Positions 50,019-60,457 are shown, numbered from the stretch's first letter. The stretch is 64,000 nucleotides of DNA from Chryseobacterium sp. JM1 (GCF_000737715.1 NZ_JPRN01000019.1:1-64000); one strand, 5' to 3'. Made by a program: numbers and translations. Notes: generated by a model from the letters alone, not told the origin.

Positions 50019-51929
50019 ATGAGAAATTACTTAATTGAAGATCTGCCGCATTATTTTGAAGAGTACAAAAAGTCTATTAAAAACCCGAAGAAATTCTGGG
50101 ACAAAATAGCTGATCAAAATTTTGTGTGGTACCAAAGATGGAGCAAGGTGGTTAAGTATGATATGAATGAAGCCAAAATCACATGGTTTAAGAATGCTAA
50201 ATTAAATATCACCAAAAACTGTATAGACAGACATTTGGCCGTAAGAGGTGAAAAGACAGCCATTATCTGGGAACCCAACGACCCGAAAGAGGAAGCACAG
50301 CATATTTCCTACAATGAACTGTACAACCGCGTCAACAAAACTGCCAATGTTTTACGCGAAATGGGGATTGAAAAAGGCGACAGAGTCTGCATCTATCTTC
50401 CCATGATCCCTGAACTGGCCGTTACTATGCTGGCCTGCGCCAAGCTGGGAGCTGTGCATTCCGTGATCTTTGCAGGATTTTCCGCTTCTGCCGTGGCTTC
50501 AAGAGTCAATGACTGTAATGCCAAAATGATCATCACATCAGATGGAAGTTACAGAGGAAATAAAGTGCTGGATCTGAAAACGATCGTAGATGAAGCATTG
50601 GAAAAAACACCAAGCGTAGACTCCGTTCTGGTAGTGAAAAGAACACACAACGAGATCAAAATGAAAGAAGGCAGAGACCACTGGATGGCTGATCTGTATG
50701 AAAAAGCCTCCGCTGATTTCGTGACTGTTATCATGGATGCCGAAGATCCTCTTTTCATCCTATATACTTCAGGTTCTACCGGAAAACCGAAAGGCATGCT
50801 TCATACCTCTGCCGGTTATATGGTGTACACAGCCTATACGTTTAAAAATGTATTCAACTATAAAGAAAACGATATTTACTGGTGTACTGCAGATATAGGA
50901 TGGATCACAGGACATTCCTACATTTTATACGGACCGCTTCTTAATGGGGCAACCACTGTTATTTTCGAAGGTGTGCCTACCTATCCTGAACCGGACCGTT
51001 TCTGGGAAGTGATCGAAAAACATAAGATCACTCAGTTTTACACTGCTCCTACCGCCATCCGTTCATTAGCTAAAGAAAGCACGGAATGGGTAGATAAGCA
51101 CGACCTAAGTACGTTGAAGGTGATAGGTTCTGTAGGCGAGCCTATCAACGAAGAAGCATGGCACTGGTTCAATGACCATGTCGGAAAGAAAAAATGTCCG
51201 GTGGTTGATACCTGGTGGCAGACGGAAACAGGAGGCATCATGATCTCTCCGCTTCCATTTGTAACTCCAACTAAGCCAACCTATGCTACGCTTCCACTTC
51301 CGGGAATCCAGCCTGTTTTGATGGATGATAAACGCAATGAAATTACAGGAAACCAGGTAACCGGAAATCTCTGCATCCGTTTTCCATGGCCGGGAATTGC
51401 CAGAACGATCTGGGGTGATCACCAAAGATATAAAGAAACCTATTTCAGCGCTTTCCCAGGGAAATATTTCACTGGAGACGGTGCACTGAGAGATGAAGTC
51501 GGATACTACAGAATTACAGGCCGTGTAGATGATGTGATCATTGTTTCCGGGCATAATCTGGGAACCGCTCCTATTGAAGACAGTATCAATGAGCATCCTG
51601 CCGTTGCAGAATCTGCAATCGTTGGTTATCCTCATGACATCAAAGGAAATGCTTTGTATGGCTTCGTGATCTTAAAAGAAACCGGAGAAGGCCGTGATAA
51701 AGAAAACCTTAAGAAGGAGATCAATCAGCTGATCTCAGACCAGATAGGCCCTATTGCCAAGCTTGATAAGATCCAGTTTGTTTCTGGGCTGCCGAAAACA
51801 CGTTCAGGGAAAATTATGCGTAGAATTTTGAGAAAAATTGCAGAAGGAGATTTCAGTAATTTCGGAGACATTTCTACTTTGTTGAATCCTGAAATCGTGG
51901 AAGAAATCAAAAATGAAAGAATCGGTTAA
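50019..51929 (+). CDS. acs: Acetate-CoA ligase
   Basis: A 636-residue AMP-forming enzyme: YTSGSTGKPKGMLHTSAGY, WWQTETGGIMISP, the hinge YRITGRVDDVIIVSGHNLGT and PKTRSGKIMRRILRK with the Lys that is acetylated in known Acs enzymes. It lies 61 bp after the PrpE-like gene, in the same direction, and ends the carboxylate locus. Confidence 0.94.
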   Translation: MRNYLIEDLPHYFEEYKKSIKNPKKFWDKIADQNFVWYQRWSKVVKYDMNEAKITWFKNAKLNITKNCIDRHLAVRGEKTAIIWEPNDPKEEAQHISYNELYNRVNKTANVLREMGIEKGDRVCIYLPMIPELAVTMLACAKLGAVHSVIFAGFSASAVASRVNDCNAKMIITSDGSYRGNKVLDLKTIVDEALEKTPSVDSVLVVKRTHNEIKMKEGRDHWMADLYEKASADFVTVIMDAEDPLFILYTSGSTGKPKGMLHTSAGYMVYTAYTFKNVFNYKENDIYWCTADIGWITGHSYILYGPLLNGATTVIFEGVPTYPEPDRFWEVIEKHKITQFYTAPTAIRSLAKESTEWVDKHDLSTLKVIGSVGEPINEEAWHWFNDHVGKKKCPVVDTWWQTETGGIMISPLPFVTPTKPTYATLPLPGIQPVLMDDKRNEITGNQVTGNLCIRFPWPGIARTIWGDHQRYKETYFSAFPGKYFTGDGALRDEVGYYRITGRVDDVIIVSGHNLGTAPIEDSINEHPAVAESAIVGYPHDIKGNALYGFVILKETGEGRDKENLKKEINQLISDQIGPIAKLDKIQFVSGLPKTRSGKIMRRILRKIAEGDFSNFGDISTLLNPEIVEEIKNERIG

Positions 51930-51954
51930 GTAAACTGATTGAACATGATAAAGT

Positions 51955-51990
51955 AAATGCGCAGAAAACCTCTGCGCATTTATTATTTTT
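51955..51990 (+). terminator. Terminator after acs
   Basis: AAATGCGCAGA pairs with TCTGCGCATTT, followed by ATTATTTTT, 26 bp after the acs stop. Confidence 0.87.
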
Positions 51991-52086
51991 AACTTGAACT
52001 CAGGTCAACAGAGTGATGAGTTTTAAATGATGAGTTATAAGTTTCAGGGATATGAGGTACAGAATTGGGAAGGAGATCAAGTTTTT

Positions 52087-52257
52087 AAACGCAAAGTTTG
52101 ATTATTACAATGTGAAATTTTAAGACTGCAAAGAAGGAATCAATTTCATTGATTCAATTAAGCGGACGATTTATACCGATCGCTTCATCAGTGACGCAGT
52201 CACACTCTTTGCCTTCCTAAAAACTCAACTCTCTCTAAAATAAAAATCTTTGCGTTA
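52087..52257. repeat. Intergenic palindromic repeat (AACGCAAAG type)
   Basis: Outer ends AACGCAAAG and CTTTGCGTT pair. Inside, GCAAAGA / TCTTTGC and GAATCAA / TTGATTC form further stems, and GTGAC / GTCAC another. No gene lies between acs and 52386. Confidence 0.6.
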
Positions 52258-52385
52258 AAAAAAGCTTATCTCATTTCCAGGTTTTGAAATTGATCCTGTA
52301 TATAGATGTAAAAGGCAGTTTTAAGATTCCTCCTGTAGCTTTCAACAACTCCCCTCTTCGCGCTTCCAACTTACTTACTCACTTC

Positions 52386-53642
52386 TTACTTTATTATTTT
52401 AATCGATTGTCTTCCCAGATTAGAATGCACATCAAGAAGATAATTCCCTTTTGGATAATTGAAATCCAGAGAGTATTTTTTCAATCCTTTAGCGCTGATG
52501 TCATCTTTCAGAATATTTTTAATGAACTTTCCGGAAGCTTCGTACAACCCAATAACAATATGATCGGTATGTACATAATAAACATTGAGGTTCAGCTTAT
52601 CTTTTACAGGGTTCGGAACAACTTCTACTTTCAGCTTTCTTTCCTGATTTTCACCGGGGTTTTCTTTAACGTCCAAACTTCCTCTCGTCATCTTATAAAT
52701 ATTGGATCCGGCAGCAAAAGCAAGATTATTATTGACAAAAAAGATTCTGTTCAGAGACCCCCCCACTCCGGTATTGGTCCAGGTATTTCCACCGTCTAAA
52801 GTTTCATAAAATCCTGTACTGTGACCGCCCATCCAGCCGTGCGTTTCCGATACAAAACCAACAGCCTGTACATAAGGATCCGGAAAATCTTTTGTTTCCC
52901 ACGTAAATCCTCCGTTCACAGATTTCAGAAGTTTCCCTGCGTTTGTGGCTTCAGATTCGATAGAGCAGAAGATCTTATTATTATCCAGAAACTGCATTTT
53001 CCAAACAAATTCACTGGCGATGTTGCTGTTGTAAATTTTTGTCCAGCTTGCCCCGCCATCAAGCGTTTTTAGGATTACAGCTCCGTCATTGTCGTTTCCT
53101 GAAACAAAACCTACATTTTCGTTAATGAAACTAATTTCCACCAAAGCATTCGCATAGGCAGACATATCGATATACTCCCATGTATTACCACTGTCTGTAG
53201 ATTTTATAATATAGGCCGGAGAAAACCATGCGCCACAGCCATAAACGGTAGAAGTTCCTACACAGTCCAAACCACAGATAGCCTCAGGATAAGGTGAAAT
53301 ATTATTTACTTTTTGCCATGATTCTCCACCGTCAACCGTTTTATAGAAACTGTTGTTCAAAGTTCCCAAAAAGCCTACATTTTCGTTAAGAAATTCTATA
53401 TTCCGGTAATATTGATTAGCAGGTCCGTTCACCGCCTTTTGTACCCAGGTATTACCTCCGTTTGTCGTTTTAAAAACAGCTCCACTGCCTCCGCGTGCCG
53501 CCCAGCCCAGATTTTCATTCAGAAAAAACACATCATCATATCTTCCGGTTCCGTTAGAAGGCGGATATGAAAAAGTAGTCCAGCTGTACTGCGCCTGCAT
53601 CAACGAAGACAGTAAGGAAAAAATAAATAAAACTGTTCTCAT
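52386..53642 (-). CDS. Secreted YCF48-like repeat protein with a T9SS sorting domain
   Basis: A 418-residue protein with signal peptide MRTVLFIFSLLSSLMQAQ. About six beta-propeller repeats each have a TxDGGxTW-type core (KTTNGGNTWVQK, KTVDGGESWQK, KTLDGGASWTK, ETLDGGNTWTN), as in YCF48/sialidase-like propellers. The C-terminal T9SS type A domain opens with VVPNPVKDKLNLN and ends with GRQSIKIIK. The function is unknown; it is cell-surface or extracellular. Confidence 0.88.
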   Translation of the reverse strand: MRTVLFIFSLLSSLMQAQYSWTTFSYPPSNGTGRYDDVFFLNENLGWAARGGSGAVFKTTNGGNTWVQKAVNGPANQYYRNIEFLNENVGFLGTLNNSFYKTVDGGESWQKVNNISPYPEAICGLDCVGTSTVYGCGAWFSPAYIIKSTDSGNTWEYIDMSAYANALVEISFINENVGFVSGNDNDGAVILKTLDGGASWTKIYNSNIASEFVWKMQFLDNNKIFCSIESEATNAGKLLKSVNGGFTWETKDFPDPYVQAVGFVSETHGWMGGHSTGFYETLDGGNTWTNTGVGGSLNRIFFVNNNLAFAAGSNIYKMTRGSLDVKENPGENQERKLKVEVVPNPVKDKLNLNVYYVHTDHIVIGLYEASGKFIKNILKDDISAKGLKKYSLDFNYPKGNYLLDVHSNLGRQSIKIIK

Positions 53643-53877
53643 GGTAGATTAATTTTTTATAAAAACAAATTTGAATTATTTAAACCAAGTGTACAACATT
53701 TTTAAATGTGTAAAATTTAAACTTCCTCAAAAATCAAACACCCGTTCAATAGATATTCCTAATAATTTTAACATTATATTATAGATAAAATAATAAACAT
53801 GAAGTTTTATTACATTTACACTAGTTATATTGAAAAATATTTATTATCTTTAAGTACAATTTAAAAAACCATTGCTT

Positions 53878-54243
53878 ATGTCAAATATATTAGCTGGATT
53901 ATTTGCACATCACAGCGATTACAAAAAGCTTGAAGCCGATCTGGAAAATTCAGGATTTGAAAATTCAGATTACATAGTATATCTTAACAACGGCTCTGAA
54001 ACCTCTCAGTACCTGGCGAGTGTTGCGGTAAAAGATAATAACCAAACTGATGGCGCCCGGAATATTTTTAGCCAAAATTCAGTACTGAAGACCTATTTAT
54101 TCGAGAATATGGGTATTGGGCAGGCGAACTATGATAATCTCAAAAGATTTATCGATGCCAGAAACAGAGCCGAAATCCATAACAGCCCCGATGTGAAAAT
54201 AAAGGCATCAAGCAGCGGCATGGATTCAGAAGTGAAATTCTGA
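53878..54243 (+). CDS. Small protein resembling general-stress YflT-type proteins
   Basis: Start at the ATG of MSNILAGLFAHHSDYKKLEA. The 121-residue protein has an N-terminal FAHHSDYKKLEADLENSGFE that resembles the DAE-x-A-x-x-x-L-x-x-x-GF pattern of YflT-like stress proteins; the C-terminal part is polar and low in complexity. The assignment is tentative. It is a single-gene unit with a terminator behind it. Confidence 0.55.
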   Translation: MSNILAGLFAHHSDYKKLEADLENSGFENSDYIVYLNNGSETSQYLASVAVKDNNQTDGARNIFSQNSVLKTYLFENMGIGQANYDNLKRFIDARNRAEIHNSPDVKIKASSSGMDSEVKF

Positions 54244-54268
54244 CAAAAACATAAAATCTAATAACCGG

Positions 54269-54297
54269 AAATCCGCGGAGCGTTCTGCGGATTTTTT
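54269..54297 (+). terminator. Intrinsic terminator
   Basis: AAATCCGC pairs with GCGGATTT, followed by TTT, about 25 bp after the preceding stop. Confidence 0.85.
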
Positions 54298-54354
54298 ATG
54301 CGTGAAAAGTTTAAAAAATTTCGTATTTTCGTTTAAATATAGGCATTAGCACAA

Positions 54355-56565
54355 ATGAGTTACGATTTAGAACAGGAAAATAAAGAGATCCTTGCCCGGT
54401 ATAAGGATTTGATTTCTAATACATACAGAACTCTGGATGAGGAAAATAACAAGCTCATCCGGAAGGCATTCGATATTGCATTGGATGCTCACAAGGATCA
54501 AAGGAGAAAATCCGGCGAACCTTACATCTACCACCCCATTGCCGTTGCTAAAATTGTAGCAACCGAGATTGGTCTGGGAGCTACTTCCATTGCCTGTGCC
54601 CTGCTGCACGATGTAGTAGAGGATTCGGACTACACCTATGAAGATCTGAAAAAGATTTTTGGAGAAAAGATCGCCAACATTGTGAACGGGCTCACGAAGA
54701 TCTCCATCATGAATCATCAGAACATTTCGGTACAGTCTGAAAATTACAGAAAACTCTTACTGACGCTTTCAGAAGATTTCAGAGTGATTCTGATCAAAAT
54801 TGCCGACCGCCTTCACAATATGCGAACGCTGGAAAGCATGGCTCCGGATAAGCAGAAAAAAATTGCTTCGGAGACTGTGTATATTTACGCTCCCATGGCA
54901 CACCGTCTGGGTCTGTACAATATCAAATCAGAGCTTGAAGATCTTTCATTAAAATATAACAATCCCGAAGTTTACAACGAGATCACGGAGAAATTGGAAT
55001 CTGCCAAAGAAAACCGTGAACGATATATTGAGGAGTTTAAAACCGAAGTTTCGGAGAGATTAAAAGAAGAAGGTTTAAACTTTAATATCAAAGGCCGCGC
55101 AAAAGCCATTTCCTCCATTTACAGGAAAATGCTGAAGCAAGGGGTTTCTTTTGAGGAAGTTTTTGACAATTATGCGATCAGGATTATTTACAAATCGGAT
55201 GCAAAAAATGAAAAATTTCTTGCCTGGAAGATCTACTCTATCGTAACCGACGTTTATCACAGTAATCCTTCAAGAATGAGGGACTGGATCACACAGCCCC
55301 GTTCTACAGGGTATGAAAGTCTCCATTTGACAGTTCTCGGTCCGGATAAAAAATGGATCGAAGTACAGATCCGTTCGGAAAGGATGAATGAGATCGCAGA
55401 AAAAGGGGTTGCCGCACACTACAAATACAAAGAAGGCTACAAACAGAGCTCCGAAGACCGTAATTTCGAAAGATGGGTAACGGAGATACGCGAAGTTCTT
55501 GAACAGCAGCAGAACCTTTCTACTTCTGAACTTTTAGATAATATTAAGCTCAATTTATATTCTAAGGAAGTATTTGTATTTACGCCAAAAGGGGAAATTA
55601 AAATCCTTCCCACCAATGCTACGGCGCTGGATTTTGCTTTTTCCGTTCACTCTGACCTTGGGATGAAATGTCTTGGGGCAAAGATCAACGGAAAGCTGGT
55701 TCCTATTTCCTATGTGCTTCAAAATGGTGATCAGATCGACATTCTGTCTTCTCAAAACCAGAAACCAAAGTCTGACTGGCTGGAATTTGTGGTTACCTCC
55801 AAAGCGAAGTCGAAGATCAAAAGTTATCTGAATTCTCAGAAAAACCAGCTGGTAGAAGAAGGAAAAGAAATTCTTCAGAGAAAGCTGCGTCATGCGAAGA
55901 TCAATTTTAATGATGAAGAGGTCAACAAACTTCAGAAATTCTTTAATTTAAAAACCTCTCAGGAACTTTTCCTTAAATTCCAAAGCAATGAACTGGATGT
56001 CAGCAGCCTGAGAAAATATATCGAAAGTAAAAACGTATTCAACAATTTACTTTCCAGATTCAGAAAATCGCCACCGAAAAATGTGCACTATGAGGAGCCG
56101 AAAGAGCAAAACCTCGACATGATTATTTTCGGAAAAGATGAAGAAAAGCTGAATTATAGCTATGCAAAATGCTGTACGGTAATTCCCGGAGATAAAATTT
56201 TCGGATTTATTACCATTTCTGATGGTATTAAAGTTCACAGTGACAACTGTCCAAATGCCATCAACCTGAGAGCCCAGTACGATTACCGTGTGATCCCTGC
56301 CAAATGGGTGAATGCGGAAAGCTTCAAGAACAGAGTGAAGATCGAAATTGAAGGTCTCGACAGAATGGGAATGATCAACGATATTACCACCGTGATCAGT
56401 GGAAGTATGGGAATGGATATGAAAAGTATGTCCATAGAATCCAACAACGGCATTTTTACCGGGAATATTAATCTCGAAGTGAAAAATAAAGGCCAGTTGG
56501 AAGAAACATTTAAAAAACTTAAAAATATTGACGGCGTTTCAAGAGTGAGACGAGTACAATCATAA
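54355..56565 (+). CDS. Bifunctional (p)ppGpp synthetase/hydrolase, Rel/SpoT
   Basis: A 736-residue stringent-response enzyme. Domains in order: hydrolase HD (HPIAVAKIVATE, ALLHDVVEDSDY), synthetase (YAIRIIYKSD, TGYESLHLTVLGPDKKW), TGS (VFVFTPKGEIKILPTNATAL) and a C-terminal ACT domain (VKIEIEGLDRMGMINDITTV). Both catalytic halves look intact, so it should make and degrade (p)ppGpp. Its stop lies 2 bp before the nhaA start. Confidence 0.95.
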   Translation: MSYDLEQENKEILARYKDLISNTYRTLDEENNKLIRKAFDIALDAHKDQRRKSGEPYIYHPIAVAKIVATEIGLGATSIACALLHDVVEDSDYTYEDLKKIFGEKIANIVNGLTKISIMNHQNISVQSENYRKLLLTLSEDFRVILIKIADRLHNMRTLESMAPDKQKKIASETVYIYAPMAHRLGLYNIKSELEDLSLKYNNPEVYNEITEKLESAKENRERYIEEFKTEVSERLKEEGLNFNIKGRAKAISSIYRKMLKQGVSFEEVFDNYAIRIIYKSDAKNEKFLAWKIYSIVTDVYHSNPSRMRDWITQPRSTGYESLHLTVLGPDKKWIEVQIRSERMNEIAEKGVAAHYKYKEGYKQSSEDRNFERWVTEIREVLEQQQNLSTSELLDNIKLNLYSKEVFVFTPKGEIKILPTNATALDFAFSVHSDLGMKCLGAKINGKLVPISYVLQNGDQIDILSSQNQKPKSDWLEFVVTSKAKSKIKSYLNSQKNQLVEEGKEILQRKLRHAKINFNDEEVNKLQKFFNLKTSQELFLKFQSNELDVSSLRKYIESKNVFNNLLSRFRKSPPKNVHYEEPKEQNLDMIIFGKDEEKLNYSYAKCCTVIPGDKIFGFITISDGIKVHSDNCPNAINLRAQYDYRVIPAKWVNAESFKNRVKIEIEGLDRMGMINDITTVISGSMGMDMKSMSIESNNGIFTGNINLEVKNKGQLEETFKKLKNIDGVSRVRRVQS

Positions 56566-56567
56566 GC

Positions 56568-57746
56568 ATGAATTTATCTCTATATTTTAAAAAATTTTTC
56601 AGCAGTAATCAGGCATCAGGAATTATCCTTATTTTTTGTGTACTGGTTTCATTATTAATCGCTAATTCGTCTGCCGGTGAAGGTTTCCAGAACTTTTTAG
56701 ATAAAGAAGTAGGTACTTCACTGTTCCATCTTACCTATCCGGTCAGCATCTGGATCAATGACGGCCTTATGGCTGTTTTCTTCCTGCTGGTAGGGCTGGA
56801 AATCAAAAGAGAAATGGTGGAAGGAGAACTTTCTTCTTTTAAAAACGCTTCACTGCCCATTTTTGCAGCTGTAGGCGGAATGCTGGTTCCTGCGGTGATC
56901 TATACCTTTTTCAATGCCGGGACGGATTACAGCAGCGGCTGGGGAATTCCTATGGCCACGGACATTGCTTTCTCACTGGCGATCATTTCAATGCTTGGGA
57001 AAAAGATCCCGAATTCAATTAAAATATTCCTTGCTGCACTGGCCATTGTAGATGATCTGGGTGCGATTCTGGTGATTGCTGTTTTTTATACAGAACAAAT
57101 TCACTGGACGTATCTTCTGTTGTCTTTTGGAACGGCAGCTTTATTATTTTTACTAAACTTTTTAAAGGTTACACGCCTTGTTTTTTATATCATTCCGGGA
57201 TTGTTTTTATGGTACTTCCTGCATCATTCAGGGATTCATGCGACTATAGCAGGGGTTTTACTTGCCTTCTCCATTCCTACGAATGTTTCGAATGTAGACA
57301 TTTCTCCTCTTGAAAAACTGGAGCATAAGCTTCATTTTCCGGTAAGTTTTCTGATCATGCCGATATTCGCCTTAACGAATACCAATATTGCGTTTACCAG
57401 TGAAATGGTAGCAGGAGTTACGAGTACATTAGGGATGGGAATTATCTGCGGTTTGATTTTAGGAAAACTGATCGGGATCAATCTGTTCTCGTTTATTGCG
57501 ATTAAACTAAAACTCAGTTCCCTGCCTCAAAACAGTACGTGGCCACAGATGGCTGGTGTCGGACTTCTCGCGGGAATAGGATTTACAATGTCTATTTTTA
57601 TTGCCCTTCTTTCCTTTAAAGATGATATTCCGATTCAGGATGAGGCTAAATTTGCCATTCTGATCGCTTCTTTTCTAGCGGCAGTTTTAGGATTTGTGAT
57701 CTTAAGTATGAGTTCGAAGGAAGACGTGAATGCTGTAGAGAATTAA
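56568..57746 (+). CDS. nhaA: Na+/H+ antiporter NhaA
   Basis: A 392-residue membrane protein with 12 helices and the NhaA core: MATDIAFSLAIISMLGKKIP and the ion-binding Asp pair in ALAIVDDLGAILVIAVFY. It exports Na+ in exchange for protons. It is probably co-transcribed with rel/spoT and ends with a 4-bp overlap with the convergent gene. Confidence 0.95.
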   Translation: MNLSLYFKKFFSSNQASGIILIFCVLVSLLIANSSAGEGFQNFLDKEVGTSLFHLTYPVSIWINDGLMAVFFLLVGLEIKREMVEGELSSFKNASLPIFAAVGGMLVPAVIYTFFNAGTDYSSGWGIPMATDIAFSLAIISMLGKKIPNSIKIFLAALAIVDDLGAILVIAVFYTEQIHWTYLLLSFGTAALLFLLNFLKVTRLVFYIIPGLFLWYFLHHSGIHATIAGVLLAFSIPTNVSNVDISPLEKLEHKLHFPVSFLIMPIFALTNTNIAFTSEMVAGVTSTLGMGIICGLILGKLIGINLFSFIAIKLKLSSLPQNSTWPQMAGVGLLAGIGFTMSIFIALLSFKDDIPIQDEAKFAILIASFLAAVLGFVILSMSSKEDVNAVEN

Positions 57747-58756
57747 TCTTTTTTCTTCTCTTCCAGCTTTCTCCGGTGCTCTTCGTCGCTTTCCAGATTC
57801 GGTTCTGTAATTGCGCTGTGGAAATGAACTGCTTCTCTTTTAATTTCATCGGAAAGCAGTTTTTCTATCCTCAGCTTTCTCAGGGCCATATTCAGTTCAT
57901 TTCCGAACAGAAGTAAATAGACATTAACATTCACCCAAACCATCAGAAGAATCATACTTCCAATGGATCCGTAAAGGACGTTGTAACGGGCAATATCTTT
58001 AACGTAGATAGCGAAAATAAAAGTAGTCAGAACGAAGAGAACCGTCGTTAAAATAGCACCCGGAACCGCCTGTCTGAATCTCGCAATTTTCACAGTACCC
58101 AACCAGTAGAAAAGGGTTAGAAGAATGAAATAAAAGAGCGGAAAAGAAACAAATCCAATAATTTTAGAAAGGTTATTCACCAGCCAGGAAATATCATAGG
58201 CCGGCGTAAAAAGTTTCATAACAACCTCCACGTAATACACTCCGAAAAGCGCCAGAAATACAATGGTAATAAAACCAATTGTAATAAAGAAGGAAAGAAT
58301 AAATTCCTTTACATCCGTGAGTTTCTCGTCTGAATTTTCATTAAATCCGTTGATGAGAGAAAAAGTTCCGTTCGTTGCAAAAACTAGTGCCAGTACGATC
58401 GTCAGATTGCTGATCCCTTTCATATTCGGGATGATATTGGTTTCAATATATCCTCTTACATCGCCTTCCATATTGGATGGAAAAACATTGTGCATCAGCA
58501 CTTCAAAAATATAAAACTGAAGCTTATCATAGTGCGGCATATAGGGCAAAACAGAAAGCAAAAAGAGTAAAAAGGGAAAAAGACTGATGGTAAAACTCCA
58601 GGAAATGGCCGCCGCCTTTCTCCCGATATTCCCTTTGAAGATTCCGGAAATATAGATCTGAAACATCTGCCAAAGCGATATTCCGAGAACAGGAATATGT
58701 ATGCCGTCAAAAAACTCTTGAATTTTCAAGATAAATCTGGGAATTTTAATACTCAT
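57743..58756 (-). CDS. YihY/BrkB-family membrane protein
   Basis: A 337-residue protein with about six membrane helices and the family signatures AAAISWSFTISLFPFLLFLLS and LYGSIGSMILLMVWVNVNVYLLLFGNELN. The C-terminal tail is Lys/Glu rich. The family was once called RNase BN, which was withdrawn; its role is still uncertain. Confidence 0.92.
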   Translation of the reverse strand: MSIKIPRFILKIQEFFDGIHIPVLGISLWQMFQIYISGIFKGNIGRKAAAISWSFTISLFPFLLFLLSVLPYMPHYDKLQFYIFEVLMHNVFPSNMEGDVRGYIETNIIPNMKGISNLTIVLALVFATNGTFSLINGFNENSDEKLTDVKEFILSFFITIGFITIVFLALFGVYYVEVVMKLFTPAYDISWLVNNLSKIIGFVSFPLFYFILLTLFYWLGTVKIARFRQAVPGAILTTVLFVLTTFIFAIYVKDIARYNVLYGSIGSMILLMVWVNVNVYLLLFGNELNMALRKLRIEKLLSDEIKREAVHFHSAITEPNLESDEEHRRKLEEKKKD

Positions 58757-59103
58757 CTATTTGGTGTATTTCACTTCATATAGCAACGAATTTTATCTCC
58801 TTTAACAGAGAAGCATCAGCTGTTTCACATAAGTCTTTGTACAAATATAAACATTTTCCTTATCCTTATTCCAATACGTGGCACGCTAAAAAATAGCAAT
58901 TATCCAACAGATCAATCCTTCCACGTTTATCCTTTAAAACAGAAAGATGTAAAATGAAAGAATTTAAATAGTAAATGATTGATGCATTGGAAAAACCGAA
59001 ATATGCAGGTTTTCCAATTTTAACGTTTTCAGTCTCGCTTTGATGCATCTCTCCCATTTTCCAACACAAAAATGGTATCTTTGCCTTTTGAAACCCTTTA
59101 TAC
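58757..59103. promoter_or_regulatory. Divergent promoter region of brkB-like gene and rlmH
   Basis: 346 bp without a gene. TATATTTG on the minus strand (58842-58849) fits the -7 of the brkB-like gene, and TATCTTTG on the plus strand (59076-59083) fits the -7 of rlmH, 20 bp before its ATG. GATGCAT words recur but no further structure was seen. Confidence 0.55.
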
Positions 59104-59577
59104 ATGCGAATCAGCTTACTTTGTATCGGAAAAACAGATGACAAGGAGATCACTTCCCTAATCGGCTATTATCTGACCAGACTTCCCAAACACTGGAATT
59201 TTGAGATCACAGAAATTCCTGATGTGAAAAATGCAAAAAACCTTTCTCCTGATCTTTTGAAGAAGGAAGAATCTAAGCTGTTCTTAAATTATATTGACAA
59301 AAACGAGCTTGTCATCATTCTTGATGAAAAAGGAAAACAGTTCACCAGCCGTGAATTTGCCCAAAAAATTGATACCTGGATGAATTCTTCGGTTAAAAAG
59401 GTTCATATCCTGATCGGTGGTGCTTACGGCTTTTCTGAAGAGATTTATAACAGGGCCAACGAAAAAATGTCATTATCTAAAATGACATTCACGCATCAGA
59501 TGATCCGTTTATTTATTGTGGAGCAGCTTTACCGTGCGGACCAGATCCTGCAGGGAAAACCTTATCATAACGACTGA
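59104..59577 (+). CDS. rlmH: 23S rRNA (pseudouridine1915-N3)-methyltransferase
   Basis: A 157-residue SPOUT enzyme that methylates pseudouridine 1915 of 23S rRNA. The family signature IGGAYGFSEEIYNRAN for SAM binding and the C-terminal FIVEQLYRADQILQGKPYHND are present. Its last 33 bp have a degenerate second copy at 63572-63603. The 3' end of rlmH is the known attachment site of SCC elements in staphylococci. Confidence 0.96.
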   Translation: MRISLLCIGKTDDKEITSLIGYYLTRLPKHWNFEITEIPDVKNAKNLSPDLLKKEESKLFLNYIDKNELVIILDEKGKQFTSREFAQKIDTWMNSSVKKVHILIGGAYGFSEEIYNRANEKMSLSKMTFTHQMIRLFIVEQLYRADQILQGKPYHND

Positions 59578-59608
59578 TTTTTTCTTAGCAAGACCAGAAA
59601 CTAAAGTA

Positions 59609-60457
59609 TTACTTACAAGTATTGACAATTTCTATTTCATTATTATTTTCTAATAAATATTTCTTTTGCCTTATATCGTAATCATTTTTCTCATTACGTC
59701 CTATTTCTTTCCCGTTAATTACATAAGTAGTAGTTTCACTATTAATGTTTTCATAAACTATTGAAGGTTGTTTTTTATATTTTTCATAATAAGCGAACCA
59801 TTTTTCAGGAGACAACTTTATAGGCTTAGGTAGCCCGAAGCTTCTGTATTGAAGATCATTAGTCTCTTTTATTATTGCTTTTATATGAAAATCATATTCG
59901 CCTTTGTTATCAGATATAGATAATATTAATCCTGGCAAACCATGAAATTTATATGGCCCGTCTGAGATCGGGATTTCTGTTGTATACCATGCTGTCCATT
60001 TCCTGCCTCCGAAATTTAATGTAGCTTTCTTACAGGTATATCCAAAATAATTTTTCGGTTCATCTTGTTCCATCTTCCAATTCATTTTGCAGTTAAAATT
60101 AATATGAAATGATGTCACAAAAAATTTTTCTTCCTGTGTAAGGCTATCATTCGAAAGGTTTTTAAAAATTATTTTTTTAAATTTTGATTTATCTCTTGCT
60201 TCCGGAAATCTCAGATTACCTTTTTGGGTTCCCTCAATAAATTTTTTAACAACAGAAGATTTCAAAGAATCATCTCTGAAATTTTCATACCCGCTAAAAA
60301 ATGATTTTGACTGATTGATAATTAAAACTCCCAAATCGTTCACCAAAGTTTTATTTTCTATAGACGGTTTCCAAGCTAAATCATAAATAACTTTATAATT
60401 TTGGGAAAACAGAACATTGGAAATCAGTAATAAGATTAGTAGTTTAAACTTTTTCAT
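59609..60457 (-). CDS. GLPGLI-family secreted protein
   Basis: A 282-residue protein with signal peptide MKKFKLLILLLISNVLFSQ and the family motif in YKFHGLPGLILSISDNKGEY, preceded by KWTAWYTTEIPISDGPY. GLPGLI proteins are limited to Bacteroidota and have no known activity. Its start overlaps the end of the HTTM gene by 14 bp, so it is the last gene of the peptide operon and may process, bind or confer immunity to the peptide. Confidence 0.85.
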   Translation of the reverse strand: MKKFKLLILLLISNVLFSQNYKVIYDLAWKPSIENKTLVNDLGVLIINQSKSFFSGYENFRDDSLKSSVVKKFIEGTQKGNLRFPEARDKSKFKKIIFKNLSNDSLTQEEKFFVTSFHINFNCKMNWKMEQDEPKNYFGYTCKKATLNFGGRKWTAWYTTEIPISDGPYKFHGLPGLILSISDNKGEYDFHIKAIIKETNDLQYRSFGLPKPIKLSPEKWFAYYEKYKKQPSIVYENINSETTTYVINGKEIGRNEKNDYDIRQKKYLLENNNEIEIVNTCK

